Positions 1 through 8,931 are shown, counted from the first letter of the stretch. The stretch: DNA of 34,863 bases from Solirubrobacter ginsenosidimutans (GCF_027587205.1 NZ_JAPDOD010000073.1:1-34863); one strand, 5' to 3'. Numbers and translations: made by a program. Notes: generated from the letters alone by a model not told the origin.

Positions 1-615
1 GCGGGCGGCAGCGCGCGCCGCGAGGGTGTGGACGGCGAGGTCGCGACAGGCGACGCGGCGGCTGGCGACGGCGGCTGGGCCGGCGCCGCCGGCGGCGCGC
101 TGCGGCCCGCGCTGGTGCGGATCGTCGAGGCGGTCGAGCCGCTGCCCGCGTACGTGCTCGATGCGACCCTCGACCTGCTGGCGTGGAATTCCGCCGCGGC
201 GCGACTGTTCGGCGGGCTCGACGGGAAGCCGAACATCGCGCGGCTCGTCTTCACCGACGCCGGCTACCGGGCGCGACTCGTCGCGCCCGGGGAAGTCGAA
301 GCGGAGGCCGCGGGAGCGCTCCGGCTCGGTCTCACCCGCGACCCCGCCAACGACCGCCTGCGCGCGCTGGTCGAGGAACTGCTCGACGCCTCGCCCGTCT
401 TCGCTGCGCTTTGGGCCGCGCAGGACGTGCGCGACAAGACCCACGGGCGCAAGGCGTTCACCGATCCCGAGGTGGGTGCGTTCGAGCTCGAGTGGGAGCG
501 GCTGACCGTGCCCGGGGAGGCCGGGCTGGCGCTGCTGGTCTACAGCGCGCAGCCCGGTACGACCGCGGCAACCGCCCTCTCGCGGTTGGGGATGCTCAGC
601 AGCGCGTCGGTTTAG
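1..615 (+). CDS. MmyB-like transcriptional regulator, C-terminal ligand-binding part (5' end outside window)
   Basis: The reading frame is open to the left edge, so the gene almost certainly starts upstream. The visible part matches the MmyB-like ligand-binding domain that follows an XRE-type helix-turn-helix in actinobacterial regulators. Recognisable blocks are a helix with [16 protein letters not shown], then NIARLVFTD, and a final strand [14 protein letters not shown]. That domain has a PAS-like fold thought to bind a small hydrophobic ligand. The DNA-binding half is not in the window. A GTG at 28 could serve as a start, but it lies in an Ala/Gly-rich linker and would give a protein with no DNA-binding domain, so I read it as internal. 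The last 20 bases overlap the 3' end of the convergent secreted-protein gene. The family is clear from the motifs; ligand and targets are unknown. Confidence 0.75.
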   Translation, partial: AGGSARREGVDGEVATGDAAAGDGGWAGAAGGALRPALVRIVEAVEPLPAYVLDATLDLLAWNSAAARLFGGLDGKPNIARLVFTDAGYRARLVAPGEVEAEAAGALRLGLTRDPANDRLRALVEELLDASPVFAALWAAQDVRDKTHGRKAFTDPEVGAFELEWERLTVPGEAGLALLVYSAQPGTTAATALSRLGMLSSASV

Positions 616-1552
616 GCGCGCCCGGGGCGCGGCAGAGCGTCTGGGTGCGTGGGTCGCCCTTGCGGCGGATCGTGTAGCGCTTGACGCGGGCGACGGTGTT
701 GGGGGAGGAGACCTCCACGGTGATGGTCGCGCCCGCCTTCACCCGCGTGCGGAACATCTTGGTCATCGAGACGCCGCCCTTGGCGCTGGCGGCGAACGTC
801 TTCGGCCTCGGGCAGCCCTTACGCTTGCCGGAGCACGTGACGGTGACCGTCGCGGCCGGCGGGGCCTCGCTGACGCGCAGCGTCTTGACCTTGATCGACG
901 ACCCGTGCTTGGTCCAGCTGAATCCGATGACCGCGCTGAGGCGGCCGGCGGCGTCGGCGCCGCTGCAGTCCTGGTCGACGCCGTCGTTGGGCACCTCGGG
1001 CGCGCCTGGGTGGACGTGCCGGTCCAGGTCGTCGCAGTCGACGTCCGCGGTGTAGCCGTCCTTGTCGACGTCGACCTTGGGCGCGGGCGCCGGGGTCGGG
1101 GCCGAGCCAGGCGGCGCGGGATCGGGGCCGACGCCCCACACGCCCGTCCAGCTCGGGGGCGAGCCGTGGGCGCCGTTGCAGTTGGGCGCCCCGCCGCCGA
1201 AGTTGCCGTAGTCGTCGCCGCCGACCGCGTCCAACGGGCTCGCCCAGCCCAGCTTGCCGTTCTCGGCCTCGGTCCAGCCGTACCAGTTGTTGCGATTGCC
1301 TTCCGCGTTGCGCATATCCCCGCCGGCCTGCTGGCAGATGATCCAGTTCTTGCCCTGGGGGAGATAGCCGACGGTGGTGGTGCCCACGACGACGAGCGAG
1401 CCGCCGGAATAGCCGTCACCCGGCCGGTACCAACTGCACTCGTAGTGGCCGTTGCCGATGTCCGTGCACGGAACCTGCGCGGGAGCTGCATCGGCGACGG
1501 CGGGAAACACAGCGGCGAGCACGAATGCGGCCGCGAACGATCCTGCCTTCAT
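596..1552 (-). CDS. Secreted protein with MopE-type metal-binding motif
   Basis: A 318-residue exported protein. Residues 1-22 form a signal peptide (basic MKAG start, hydrophobic core, cleavage near ADA-AP). The N-terminal half is rich in Gly, Trp, Asn and Cys and resembles no enzyme family I can name. Around residues 160-200 lies an Asp-rich segment with DVDKDGY, DCDDLD, HPGAPE and DGVDQDCSG: the putative metal-binding (MopE/PF11617-type) motif of secreted bacterial proteins, in which paired Cys and Asp residues probably bind calcium or another metal. The C-terminal 110 residues are beta-rich with paired Cys and a basic end, like the small Ig-like tails of actinobacterial exoproteins. It is divergent from the FHA gene (54-bp gap) and converges with the MmyB-like gene. 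Specific function unknown. Confidence 0.75.
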   Translation of the reverse strand: MKAGSFAAAFVLAAVFPAVADAAPAQVPCTDIGNGHYECSWYRPGDGYSGGSLVVVGTTTVGYLPQGKNWIICQQAGGDMRNAEGNRNNWYGWTEAENGKLGWASPLDAVGGDDYGNFGGGAPNCNGAHGSPPSWTGVWGVGPDPAPPGSAPTPAPAPKVDVDKDGYTADVDCDDLDRHVHPGAPEVPNDGVDQDCSGADAAGRLSAVIGFSWTKHGSSIKVKTLRVSEAPPAATVTVTCSGKRKGCPRPKTFAASAKGGVSMTKMFRTRVKAGATITVEVSSPNTVARVKRYTIRRKGDPRTQTLCRAPGAPKPTRC

Positions 1553-1606
1553 CCGGGCCCAGTCTGCCGGGATCGGGTTGGCTCAACCTTGGGGTAAGTT
1601 CGGGCG

Positions 1607-2251
1607 ATGACCTCGCCCGCCGACGTCAAGGCCCGACTGGACGCCGAGCGCCGCGGCGTGCCGTTCCTGCTCTACCGCGACGGCGGCGGAACGCAGGTCA
1701 TCCTCGCCCTGGCCGGGCCCGTGACGGTCGGCCGGCGCTCCGAGCGCGACGTCGCCCTCCCGTGGGACACCGAGGTCTCACGCCTGCACGCGCAAGTGGA
1801 ACCGGTCGGCAGCGACTGGATCGTGGTCGACGACGGGCTCTCGCGCAACGGCACGTTCGTCAACGGAGAGCGCGTCAACGGCCGCCGGCGCCTGAAGGAC
1901 GGCGACCGGATCGTGTTCGGCGAGACGCCGGTCGTGTTCCGCGCGCCTACGGACGCCGAGGCCGAGTCCACGGCGGCGATCAAGCTCGGCACGTCGACCG
2001 TCCCGCTCAGCGAGAACCAGCGGAAGGTCCTGGTCGCGCTCTGTCGCCCGCTCAAGGACTCGGCCTACGCCGCGCCCGCCACCAACAAGGCCATCGCGGA
2101 CGAGATCCACCTCTCGGTCGATGCGGTAAAGGCCCATTTGCGGGTGCTTTTCGAGCGCTTCGGACTCGATGACCTTCCGCAGAACCAGAAACGCGCTCGC
2201 CTGGCGGCCGTCGCATTGGTGAATGGTGTGGTGCGCCAGCACGAATTCTGA
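1607..2251 (+). CDS. FHA domain protein with C-terminal winged-helix DNA-binding domain
   Basis: A 214-residue soluble protein. Residues 38-113 are a forkhead-associated domain with all the usual phosphothreonine-binding signatures: GRRS (42-45), SRLHA (58-62) and SRNGTFVNG (79-87). Residues about 130-205 look like a DNA-binding winged helix/LuxR-type HTH (LSENQRKVLVALCRP, then NKAIADEIHLSVDAVKAHL as recognition region). The architecture suggests a regulator whose partner or DNA binding depends on Ser/Thr kinase phosphorylation; no kinase is visible nearby. There is no Shine-Dalgarno sequence, but TAAGTT lies six bases before the ATG, which suggests a leaderless transcript. Domain identity is strong; regulated genes are not known, though the secreted M14 peptidase downstream in the same orientation is an obvious candidate. 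Confidence 0.85.
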   Translation: MTSPADVKARLDAERRGVPFLLYRDGGGTQVILALAGPVTVGRRSERDVALPWDTEVSRLHAQVEPVGSDWIVVDDGLSRNGTFVNGERVNGRRRLKDGDRIVFGETPVVFRAPTDAEAESTAAIKLGTSTVPLSENQRKVLVALCRPLKDSAYAAPATNKAIADEIHLSVDAVKAHLRVLFERFGLDDLPQNQKRARLAAVALVNGVVRQHEF

Positions 2252-2348
2252 GTGCCGGGTGTCCTGAACGTTAGACCGGGCTGTGGAGGGACATCCACGG
2301 GCAGATCTGGCGCGGCCCTTAAGGATCTGTTCATATATGCCGCGAGGA

Positions 2349-2372
2349 GGGCTGTCACCTGGGTGACGGCCC
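2349..2372 (+). promoter_or_regulatory. 5' leader hairpin of the M14 peptidase gene
   Basis: GGGC-T-GTCACC and GGTGAC-G-GCCC form an 11-pair stem (one T-G wobble) with a very small loop. It lies ten bases after a TATATG -10-like hexamer (2334-2339) and ends 16 bases before the GGAGG ribosome-binding site (2389-2393). It is therefore probably at or near the 5' end of the mRNA, where such hairpins commonly stabilise transcripts. No U-tract follows, so it is not a typical terminator. Confidence 0.45.
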
Positions 2373-2401
2373 GAGGGTCTACACAGACGGAGGACTTGCC
2401 C

Positions 2402-5400
2402 ATGGTCGGGAAGAAGTCGCTGACCGCGCTTTGCTGTGCGTCAGCGTTGTTGTTGTCGGGTGGAGGAATCGCGTACGCGGCAGCCGGCGACGGGAACCCG
2501 TACGAGTCGCTGGTCGAGGTCACGGTCCCGAACCAAGACGCCGTCGACTCCGTCGTCGAGCACTACGACGCCGCGGAGTACAAGCGCGTCGAGGCCGACG
2601 GCAGCATCATGCTCAATGTCTTCGCCACGGCTGAGGATCTGGGCCAGCTCAAGGCCGCCGGCTACACGATCGGCGCCACGATCGAGGACTCCAACACGGG
2701 CTCGATCCGCATGGAGCAGCGTCAGGCCGTGCTGGACGAGGAGGCCCTCGCGGCCGACCTCGCCGAGAACGGCATGCCCAAGGGCGGCACCAAGTTCCAG
2801 GGCAAGTCCGTCGTCCCGACCCCGGGCGACACCGTCATCCAGCGCGCGGTGACATTCACCGACGTGGTCGGCCCCTCGGGTGGCACGACGACGGCGCGCT
2901 TCCTCTACGTCGAGGCGTTCAACAAGTCGACCAAGGTCACCGGCACCACCACGGTGACGGGCCCGACCCTGGCGCTCACCTACGCGGGCGCTGACGGCGT
3001 CTACAACGCGACGGCGACCAACATGGGCCGCTTCGTGGACACCGATCCGACGCCGGATTACTACATGTACCACCGGCAGCTGATCCGCCTCCCCGCGGGC
3101 GTCACCGACCTCAAGACGATCCGCATCGCCACCGCGGCGACCACCGGCGGCGCGTCCGCCAGCGTCGAGACCTTCCCGGTCACCGAGTGGCTCGGCAAGG
3201 ACCTGCCGCCGCACGTCGCCGGCTTCAAGAACACCCCGTTCTTCACGCACTACATGGACCCGACCGAGAACCGGGCGGACCTCGACGCGCTCGCCGCGGC
3301 GAACCCGAACCTGATGTCGGTCGTGAACATGCCGGAGAAGACGTCGGGCTACCAGCGCAAGTCGCAGGCGATCATGTCCGGCTCCAACGGCATCGGCACG
3401 GCTCCGGCCGCCCTCGTCGGCGACCCGCTGTTGGACACCACCGGTGAGATCACGGCCGCGCAGCCGGTCGCGAACATCCCGTTCACCGCTACCGCGGGGC
3501 AGGCCATCCTCGCCACCGTCGACGGCGTCCCGTCCGGCTCGACCGACCTCATCCTGGCGATCAAGGATCCCTCCGGCGCCACCCTGCAGACGGTCGATAC
3601 GGGCACGAGCCCGGAGGTCATCAACCGCACGCTGACCACTGCCGGCACGTACACCTTCGTGGTCTCGGGCTTCCAGGGCGACCTGGGCGACTTCACGTTC
3701 AAGGTCCAGCCGGTGCTCGGCAGCGCCGCGGCGGCGCAGGCCTCCGCGGTCGTGCTCACCTCCAAGGACTGGGGTCAGGACGGCGGCGATCAGGTCATGT
3801 CCGAGTTCCGCAGCCAGACCGGCGCCAACCGGCCGCTCAGCGTCGCGGTCAACGGCAAGCTCGTCGAGGTCTTCCTCGGCACCGACGCCGCGGGCGCCCT
3901 GAACTCGACGGCCGCTCAGGTCGTCGCCGCGATCAACGCCAAGCCTGAGGCCGCCGCGCTCCTGACGGCGATGACGTACCGCGGCAACGCGGGCGCCGGC
4001 ATCGTCCCGGTGCGTGCACGGGTCAACCTGGACGACTTCCTGATCGCTCCCGCAAGCGTCGCGCGCGGTCCGTTCCAGCAGCACCTGTACCGCATCGGCT
4101 CGCACCGTGACGGCACCAAGCCGGGCGTCTTCCTGTTCTGCCAGCAGCACGCTCGCGAGTGGGCCACCGGCCTCACCTGCCTGCAGACGGCACACGAGCT
4201 GGTCGAGAACTACGCGACCGACCCGTACACCAAGGAACTCCTGGACAACGTCGAGGTCTTCATCTCGCCGAACTCCAACCCGGACGGCGCGCACTACTCG
4301 ATGTACGACTCGAGCGTGCAGCGCAAGACGATGCCCAACTACTGCCCCGCCACGGGCAACTCCGACCCGGCCGCTCGTACCACGTGGGGCACGGACATGA
4401 ACCGCAACAGCGGTTCGTACTCGCTCTTCGATGGCTACTTCGGCGCTTCGACGAGCTGCACCAGCGAGACCTACGCCGGCCCGTCCGAGTACTCCGAGCC
4501 GGAGACCCGCAACGAGGGCTGGGTCCTCGACACGTTCCCGAACATCAAGTTCGCCAACAACATCCACTCCTACGGCGGCTACTTCATGTGGGCGCCGGGC
4601 GCGTACAAGAACGACGGCTTCCGCACGACGTCGCCGGCGCCGAACATCGGCATCGAGAAGTACTTCTTCGATGCGGGCGAGAACATCCTCAAGCGCATCA
4701 AGGATTCGCGCGGCACGGTGATCCTGCCGGAGCGCACGGGCCCGATCGCCGACGTGCTCTACAGCGCGGCCGGTAACTCGGCCGATGACGCGTGGTACCG
4801 CAAGGGCGTCATCAGCTACTCGTTCGAGACCGGCGCGGACCGCATCCTCAGCACGAGCACGGGCACCGCGGCCACCATCGTCGGCTTCCAGCCGTGCTTC
4901 GCGGGTGTCGGCACCGGTGGCGGTCAGGGCTCCTGCCCGACCAACGGTTCCCTCTCCAACGAGGGTCGCGACGAGGCGCTCGAGTTCGCCGCGGGCAACT
5001 TCGGCCTCGTCGAGTCCGCGTACGCCTACGGCAAGGACGTCACGCCGCCCACCACGACGCTCGACGCCGACGGCGTCACGCAGTCCAAGAGCCCGATCAA
5101 CTTCCGGTTCTCGATGGACAGCGAGCCGTCGGTCATCCACTACACGACGGACGGCTCCACGCCGACCCTGTCGTCACCGACGTATGAGGCACAGCGTGCC
5201 CGCAGCGTCGGCCAGGTGCTGACGCTCTCGACTCCGGGCGTCAACACGGTCAAGTGGCTGGCGGTCGACATCAAGGGCAACACGGCCGCGGTGCAGACGA
5301 AGTCGTTCCTGCTCGACACGGTCGCTCCGACGATCACCACCAACATCGCCGACGGCGCGGTGTACACGCAGGGCCAGCCCGTCCCGCTCACGTTCTCGTG

Positions 5401-6019
5401 CGCGGATGAGGCCGGCGGCTCCGGCATCGCGACCACCAACGGTTGCGTCGGCTCCACCGCCTCGGGCTCCAACCTGCCCACCGGCACCGCCGGCATGCAG
5501 GTCCTGACCATCACGGCCACCGACGCCGTCGGCAACGTGACGGTCAAGACGGTCAACTACCGCGTCCTGGACGCCGTCAACACCGGCGGCACGGTCGGTG
5601 GCTCCGTCGGCGCCACGCTCGGTCTGACCCTCGGTACCGCGCCGTCGTTCGGCGCGTTCACCCCGGGCGTCGACAAGGACTACACCGCGGCGACGACGGC
5701 CACGGTCGTCACCACCGCCGGCGACGCCGCCCTCTCGGTGGCCGACCCGAGCGCCATCAACACGGGCAAGCTCATGAACGGCACGTTCACGCTCGCCCAG
5801 CCGCTGCAGGCCATGGCCACCAGTGCCGGTGGCACCGGCTCGGCCTTCAAGCCGGTCGGCGGCTCCGCCGCTCCCACGACGCTGCTGACCTACTCGGCGC
5901 CGAAGTCGAACGACGCGGTGACGATGACGTTCAAGCAGACCATCGGGCGCACTGAGGCGCTCCGTACGGGTCCGTACTCCAAGACCCTGACGTTCACGCT
6001 GTCCACGACCACTCCGTAG
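2402..6019 (+). CDS. Large secreted M14-family zinc carboxypeptidase with PPC-like, chitobiase-like, Ig-like and C-terminal surface modules
   Basis: An exported 1205-residue metallopeptidase. I choose the ATG at 2402 because GGAGG lies 8 bases upstream and a signal peptide (MVGKKSLTALCC, then a hydrophobic core, AYAAA) follows; the frame is open back to 2252 but that stretch looks non-coding. The M14 catalytic core is split: an N-terminal piece near residues 278-333, a PPC-like beta domain (about 341-438) and a further small domain (about 447-530), then the active-site region from 560. Zinc ligands H583 and E586 (QQHAREWA) and H722 (NNIHSYGG), the substrate-site motifs NPDG and MNRN, and catalytic E809 (YSFETG) are all present, so it should be active. 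A chitobiase-type domain (about 880-970), an Ig-like domain (973-1058) and a C-terminal module (1062-1205) follow; the last two recur in the M6 protease at 22247. It probably digests extracellular peptides at the cell surface. Confidence 0.9.
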   Translation: MVGKKSLTALCCASALLLSGGGIAYAAAGDGNPYESLVEVTVPNQDAVDSVVEHYDAAEYKRVEADGSIMLNVFATAEDLGQLKAAGYTIGATIEDSNTGSIRMEQRQAVLDEEALAADLAENGMPKGGTKFQGKSVVPTPGDTVIQRAVTFTDVVGPSGGTTTARFLYVEAFNKSTKVTGTTTVTGPTLALTYAGADGVYNATATNMGRFVDTDPTPDYYMYHRQLIRLPAGVTDLKTIRIATAATTGGASASVETFPVTEWLGKDLPPHVAGFKNTPFFTHYMDPTENRADLDALAAANPNLMSVVNMPEKTSGYQRKSQAIMSGSNGIGTAPAALVGDPLLDTTGEITAAQPVANIPFTATAGQAILATVDGVPSGSTDLILAIKDPSGATLQTVDTGTSPEVINRTLTTAGTYTFVVSGFQGDLGDFTFKVQPVLGSAAAAQASAVVLTSKDWGQDGGDQVMSEFRSQTGANRPLSVAVNGKLVEVFLGTDAAGALNSTAAQVVAAINAKPEAAALLTAMTYRGNAGAGIVPVRARVNLDDFLIAPASVARGPFQQHLYRIGSHRDGTKPGVFLFCQQHAREWATGLTCLQTAHELVENYATDPYTKELLDNVEVFISPNSNPDGAHYSMYDSSVQRKTMPNYCPATGNSDPAARTTWGTDMNRNSGSYSLFDGYFGASTSCTSETYAGPSEYSEPETRNEGWVLDTFPNIKFANNIHSYGGYFMWAPGAYKNDGFRTTSPAPNIGIEKYFFDAGENILKRIKDSRGTVILPERTGPIADVLYSAAGNSADDAWYRKGVISYSFETGADRILSTSTGTAATIVGFQPCFAGVGTGGGQGSCPTNGSLSNEGRDEALEFAAGNFGLVESAYAYGKDVTPPTTTLDADGVTQSKSPINFRFSMDSEPSVIHYTTDGSTPTLSSPTYEAQRARSVGQVLTLSTPGVNTVKWLAVDIKGNTAAVQTKSFLLDTVAPTITTNIADGAVYTQGQPVPLTFSCADEAGGSGIATTNGCVGSTASGSNLPTGTAGMQVLTITATDAVGNVTVKTVNYRVLDAVNTGGTVGGSVGATLGLTLGTAPSFGAFTPGVDKDYTAATTATVVTTAGDAALSVADPSAINTGKLMNGTFTLAQPLQAMATSAGGTGSAFKPVGGSAAPTTLLTYSAPKSNDAVTMTFKQTIGRTEALRTGPYSKTLTFTLSTTTP

Positions 6020-6034
6020 ACAGCAGCACTGCAC

Positions 6035-6067
6035 GCGGGCCCGGCTCGAGCGATCAGCCGGGCCCGC
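6035..6067. terminator. Bidirectional hairpin terminator between convergent genes
   Basis: A perfect 12-bp inverted repeat (GCGGGCCCGGCT and its complement) with a nine-base loop starts 15 bases after the M14 gene stop and overlaps the end of the convergent lipoprotein gene. No strong U-tract is present on either strand, as is common for terminators in high-GC actinobacteria. Position between two converging genes supports the call. Confidence 0.65.
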
Positions 6068-6476
6068 TGCCGTACTTGGTGATGAGCCGTTCCAGCTCAC
6101 CCGACAGCTTGGTCAGCGGCTTCGGGAAGTGCGCGTCGCTCCAGCGCAGCGTGCGCCCGCGGTAGCTCAGCGAGTACTCGAACTGATCGCAGCACTCGGA
6201 CTTGCCGTCGGCCTTGACGTGGGCGAGGTCGGCCGCCCGGATGAGGCGGGTGAGGCGGTCGCGCTCGGCCTTCGTCAACCTGGCCTTACGCTGTCCGTTG
6301 CGCCGGTCGTCGAAGGTCGCGTTGCCGTCGGCCTTGATCGTCGTGCCGACGCTGACGCCGGCGATCCCGCCTGAGCGGGTGTACTTCAGCGTGCCGGTCA
6401 GCGCCGAGGCGGGCGTCGCGTCGTTGCCACAGGCGACGACCAGCAGGGCGAGCGCGGTGGCGAGCAGGACTCTCAT
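6054..6476 (-). CDS. Small putative lipoprotein
   Basis: A 140-residue protein starting MRVLLATALALLVVAC, a lipoprotein signal peptide with lipobox LVVAC and Cys16 as the lipidated residue. The mature part is mostly beta-strand with a charged helical segment (RLTKAERDRLTRLIRAADL) and a CC pair in SECCDQFEYSLSYRGRTLRWSD. This arrangement resembles small secreted or membrane-anchored proteins of unknown function that show an 'emfourin'-like pattern, but I do not claim that family firmly. The start codon overlaps the stop of the upstream HAD gene (TGATG), so the two are translationally coupled. A longer in-frame extension back to 6623 exists but runs through the HAD gene and lacks a signal peptide. 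Confidence 0.7.
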   Translation of the reverse strand: MRVLLATALALLVVACGNDATPASALTGTLKYTRSGGIAGVSVGTTIKADGNATFDDRRNGQRKARLTKAERDRLTRLIRAADLAHVKADGKSECCDQFEYSLSYRGRTLRWSDAHFPKPLTKLSGELERLITKYGSGPG

Positions 6477-6955
6477 CAGTCCAGTGTCTCGAGCCATTCG
6501 TGCACGCGCGCGAGCTGCGCCGGGATGAGACCGAGGTCCGGTTCGGTGGTGACCAGCAGCGTCTGGCCCGGGCGAGCGGCGGCCCACGCGCGGCAGGCCG
6601 CGTCGTGGTGGTCGTCGATCCACGCCAGCGGGCGATCAGGGCCGGCGAACGCGTCGATCCCGCCGAGCTTCCAGTGCCCCCCGTAGCCGGGGCGATCGGC
6701 GAAGCGCACGTGCGGCCAGCCGGCGGGGAGGCCCAGGAGGTGCGGCAGGTGGGTGTCGGCGCGATCCTTCCAGCCCGTGCACCACACGCACTCGAAGGTG
6801 GGGGCGAGATCTCGCAAGACGGACGCCGCGCTGGTCGACAGCAGGTGCGGGACGCCGTCGACCAGGGTCGGCAACACAGAACCAGGCTCCGCGCGCGCCG
6901 CGCCGAAGAGCGAGAGGACGCCGTCCACGTCGATCAACAGCAACGGTCGTGTCAC
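6476..6955 (-). CDS. HAD-like hydrolase (Swiss-Army-Knife RNA-repair-associated HAD type)
   Basis: A 159-residue compact haloacid dehalogenase-fold protein starting at GTG. The catalytic motifs are visible: motif I LLIDVDGVL (nucleophile D9, acid/base D11), motif II Thr in WCTGW (T60), a motif III lysine near HWKL (K96), and motif IV WIDDH (D114, D115) for magnesium. The short cap and the WCTGW/WIDDH pattern match the HAD domain described in Swiss Army Knife RNA-repair proteins, which also occurs alone in actinobacteria. It probably removes phosphate from an unidentified substrate in the cytoplasm. It is the first gene of a two-gene unit with the lipoprotein, linked by a one-base stop/start overlap. 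Confidence 0.75.
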   Translation of the reverse strand: MTRPLLLIDVDGVLSLFGAARAEPGSVLPTLVDGVPHLLSTSAASVLRDLAPTFECVWCTGWKDRADTHLPHLLGLPAGWPHVRFADRPGYGGHWKLGGIDAFAGPDRPLAWIDDHHDAACRAWAAARPGQTLLVTTEPDLGLIPAQLARVHEWLETLD

Positions 6956-7195
6956 GCGTCAGGACCCAGACCTCTCGCAAAACTCTTATTGAGCGCCTCG
7001 AATCGCACAGGCCCACCCCAATGGGGGAGGTTACGCGCCGAGTCTTGAGGGAATCTTCATACGGGACGTTAGGCTGGCGCGATCCGCACTCAAGGGTCGC
7101 GGGCCGTGGACCGATGTAGAGAAGGAATCGCTGGGGAGGTCACTTTTCAGAGTGGCTGGCGAGGAATCTCTACTCATTCGACGTACGAGGACACG
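6956..7195. other. Intergenic region, 240 bp
   Basis: Between the divergent HAD and DMT genes. It holds a CCCC-AAT-GGGG hairpin (about 7017-7028), a possible rightward promoter (TTGAGG 7045-7050, TTAGGC 7069-7074) and the alternative GTG start at 7106 of the membrane-protein gene. I see no RNA gene, and no conserved riboswitch I can name. Confidence 0.4.
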
Positions 7196-8065
7196 TTGTC
7201 GCTGAATCTGGGCATTTTGCTGGCGTTCACCTGCGCGATCGCCACGCAGCTGGGCTTTCTTTATAAGCACAAGGGCGCGAACGAGGCCCCGACGGTCGAC
7301 GTCCGTCATCCCTTCCGCACGGCGAAGCAGCTCTACAGCTGCAAGTGGTTCGCGATCGGCATGGCCGTCGCGACCGGCGCGTGGATCTTCCACGTGGCCG
7401 CCCTCGCCTACGCCCCGCTGTCGGTCGTCCAGGCCGTGCTCTCCACCGGCGTCGTGATCCTCGCCGTCATGGCCGAGCGGATCTTCGGCTTCCAGGTGGC
7501 CCGTCGCCAGTGGGTCGGCGTCGCCATGACCGCGCTGGGTCTGATGCTCCTCGTGATCACGCTCCCGGCCGTCCACGGCGCTCACTCCGGCTATTCGCTG
7601 GTCGGCATGATCCTCTTCGAAGGCGCGATGCTCGTCATCGGCGCGCTGCTGATCGGCGGCAAGCACCTCGGCATGCCCGATCACCACCACGGCGTGATGC
7701 TCGGCGCCGCCGCGGGCGTGCTCTTCGGCGTCTCCGACATCGCCATCAAGGGCCTGACCGGCGCCGACGGGATCGCCGGGGTCGTCACCTCGCCCTGGCT
7801 CGCGGTCACGGTCGGCGCCTCGGTCATCGCCTTCTACGCCTCGGCCCGCGGCCTGCAGGACGGTGAGGCCGTCCCGGTCATCGCCGCCACCTCGACCGCG
7901 GCGAACGTCTCCTGCATCCTCGGCGGCATCGTCGTCTTCGGCGACCCGATGCCCTCCGACACCGTCGGCATCTGCGTCCAGGCCTTCGCGTTCGTGCTGG
8001 TCGTCGCCGCCGCGCTGGTCACGCCGCCGCCGGTTCGCGCGGCCGCGGTCAACGCAGCTCACTGA
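7196..8065 (+). CDS. DMT-superfamily (EamA/NIPA-like) multi-spanning membrane protein
   Basis: An integral membrane protein of about 289 residues with nine or ten hydrophobic helices arranged as two related halves, as in the drug/metabolite transporter superfamily. The first helix is LGILLAFTCAIATQLGFLYKHKG and the last covers the final 30 residues. Pattern and length resemble the EamA/NIPA-like magnesium-transporter branch, but substrate cannot be assigned. A His-rich loop (MPDHHHG) lies near the middle. I prefer the TTG at 7196, preceded by GAGG five bases upstream; the frame also has a GTG at 7106, which would add 30 polar residues not expected before the first helix. A weak promoter (TTGAGG at 7045, TTAGGC at 7069) lies upstream. 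Its 3' end overlaps the convergent MarR gene by 7 bp. Confidence 0.75.
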   Translation: MSLNLGILLAFTCAIATQLGFLYKHKGANEAPTVDVRHPFRTAKQLYSCKWFAIGMAVATGAWIFHVAALAYAPLSVVQAVLSTGVVILAVMAERIFGFQVARRQWVGVAMTALGLMLLVITLPAVHGAHSGYSLVGMILFEGAMLVIGALLIGGKHLGMPDHHHGVMLGAAAGVLFGVSDIAIKGLTGADGIAGVVTSPWLAVTVGASVIAFYASARGLQDGEAVPVIAATSTAANVSCILGGIVVFGDPMPSDTVGICVQAFAFVLVVAAALVTPPPVRAAAVNAAH

Positions 8066-8901
8066 TAACCCAGGAGTTTTCGCAGTAGCGACCGCAGCTC
8101 GCGGTCACCCGCTTCGCCGATCGGCCGCGTCAAGTCCTCGTTCGCGGCCAGCAGCACGGCGGTAGCGCGCCCCAGCACGTCGCGGCCTTCCCCCGTGACG
8201 TGCACTGCGTTAAGGCGCCGGTCGGCCGGATCGCGCCGGCGCTCGACCAGCCCCGCCGCCTCGAGCGCGTCGACCAGCTCGACCACGACCGGCGTGCTCA
8301 CCTGCAGCCGGTCGGCGAGCTCGCGCTGGGAGTTGGTGCCGTCGGCCAGGCGGGTGAGCACACCGAACTGGCGGACCTGGATGCCGAACGGCTCCAGCAC
8401 CGCGTCCGCACGGTCGTGGAAGCGGTGATGGGCTTTGGAGAGCAGGAAGCCCGTGCGGTCGGCGAGCGGCGGCGCCGGCGGGGCGATCAGCGGCCGCAGC
8501 AGGGCGTTGAGCCGCTGGTGCTCGCCCGGTGAGAGGTTCGCGGTCAGCTCCGCCTCGGCGCGCACCATCCGCGGCAGCATCGCGCCCATGTATTCCAACC
8601 CGGTGGGTGTCGCGTGCAGCGCGTACGCGCGCCGGTCCTGCGGGTTGCGAACGCGCTCGACGAAGCCGCGCGCCTCGAGGCCGTCGATGAGCTTGACCAT
8701 GACGGTGCGATTGACGCTCAGGCGCTCGGAGAGGTCCTGCTGGGAGAGCGGGCCGAGCGCCTGCAACGTGGCCAGGACGCCGACGTCGCGCGGGTGGCCC
8801 TCCTCGCCGAACTCGCGCGCGGAGATCGCCGCGGCGCGCATGAAGGCGGTGCGCAGCAGGTAGCCCGTGTAATCCAGAAGGCGGTCCACGCCGTACACCA
8901 C
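8059..8901 (-). CDS. Tandem (two-domain) MarR-family transcriptional regulator
   Basis: A 280-residue protein holding two complete MarR winged-helix domains in one chain; typical MarR proteins are 140-160 residues with one domain and act as dimers. Domain 1 (about 10-140) has the HTH LSQQDLSERLSVNRTVMVKL and wing RNPQDRR (85-91). Domain 2 (about 150-280) has SQRELADRLQVSTPVVVELVD and wing RRDPADRR (222-229). The chain may fold as a pseudo-dimer that contacts both half-sites of one operator. It is divergent from the DHA2 exporter at 8968, so it is the likely repressor of that pump and of itself. There is no Shine-Dalgarno sequence; TATAGT at 8905-8900 suggests the real start may be the GTG at 8889 on a leaderless or nearly leaderless mRNA. 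Confidence 0.9.
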   Translation of the reverse strand: MVYGVDRLLDYTGYLLRTAFMRAAAISAREFGEEGHPRDVGVLATLQALGPLSQQDLSERLSVNRTVMVKLIDGLEARGFVERVRNPQDRRAYALHATPTGLEYMGAMLPRMVRAEAELTANLSPGEHQRLNALLRPLIAPPAPPLADRTGFLLSKAHHRFHDRADAVLEPFGIQVRQFGVLTRLADGTNSQRELADRLQVSTPVVVELVDALEAAGLVERRRDPADRRLNAVHVTGEGRDVLGRATAVLLAANEDLTRPIGEAGDRELRSLLRKLLGYQ

Positions 8902-8931
8902 TATACGTCGTGAGCCACATGATTAGGCAAA

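Noticed and set aside
2252..2401. Upstream start of the M14 gene at 2252
   Set aside because: It would put 50 residues before the signal peptide; the ATG at 2402 has a good ribosome-binding site and the hairpin leader lies between.
2441..5140. An 899-codon open frame antisense to the M14 gene
   Set aside because: Composition (Arg, Val, Gly, Asp) and absence of any motif mark it as the complement shadow of a real gene whose active site is intact.
7082..7195. Magnesium riboswitch before the DMT-type gene
   Set aside because: The leader length would allow one but I see no conserved M-box or ykoK-like core, and the transporter's substrate is unknown.
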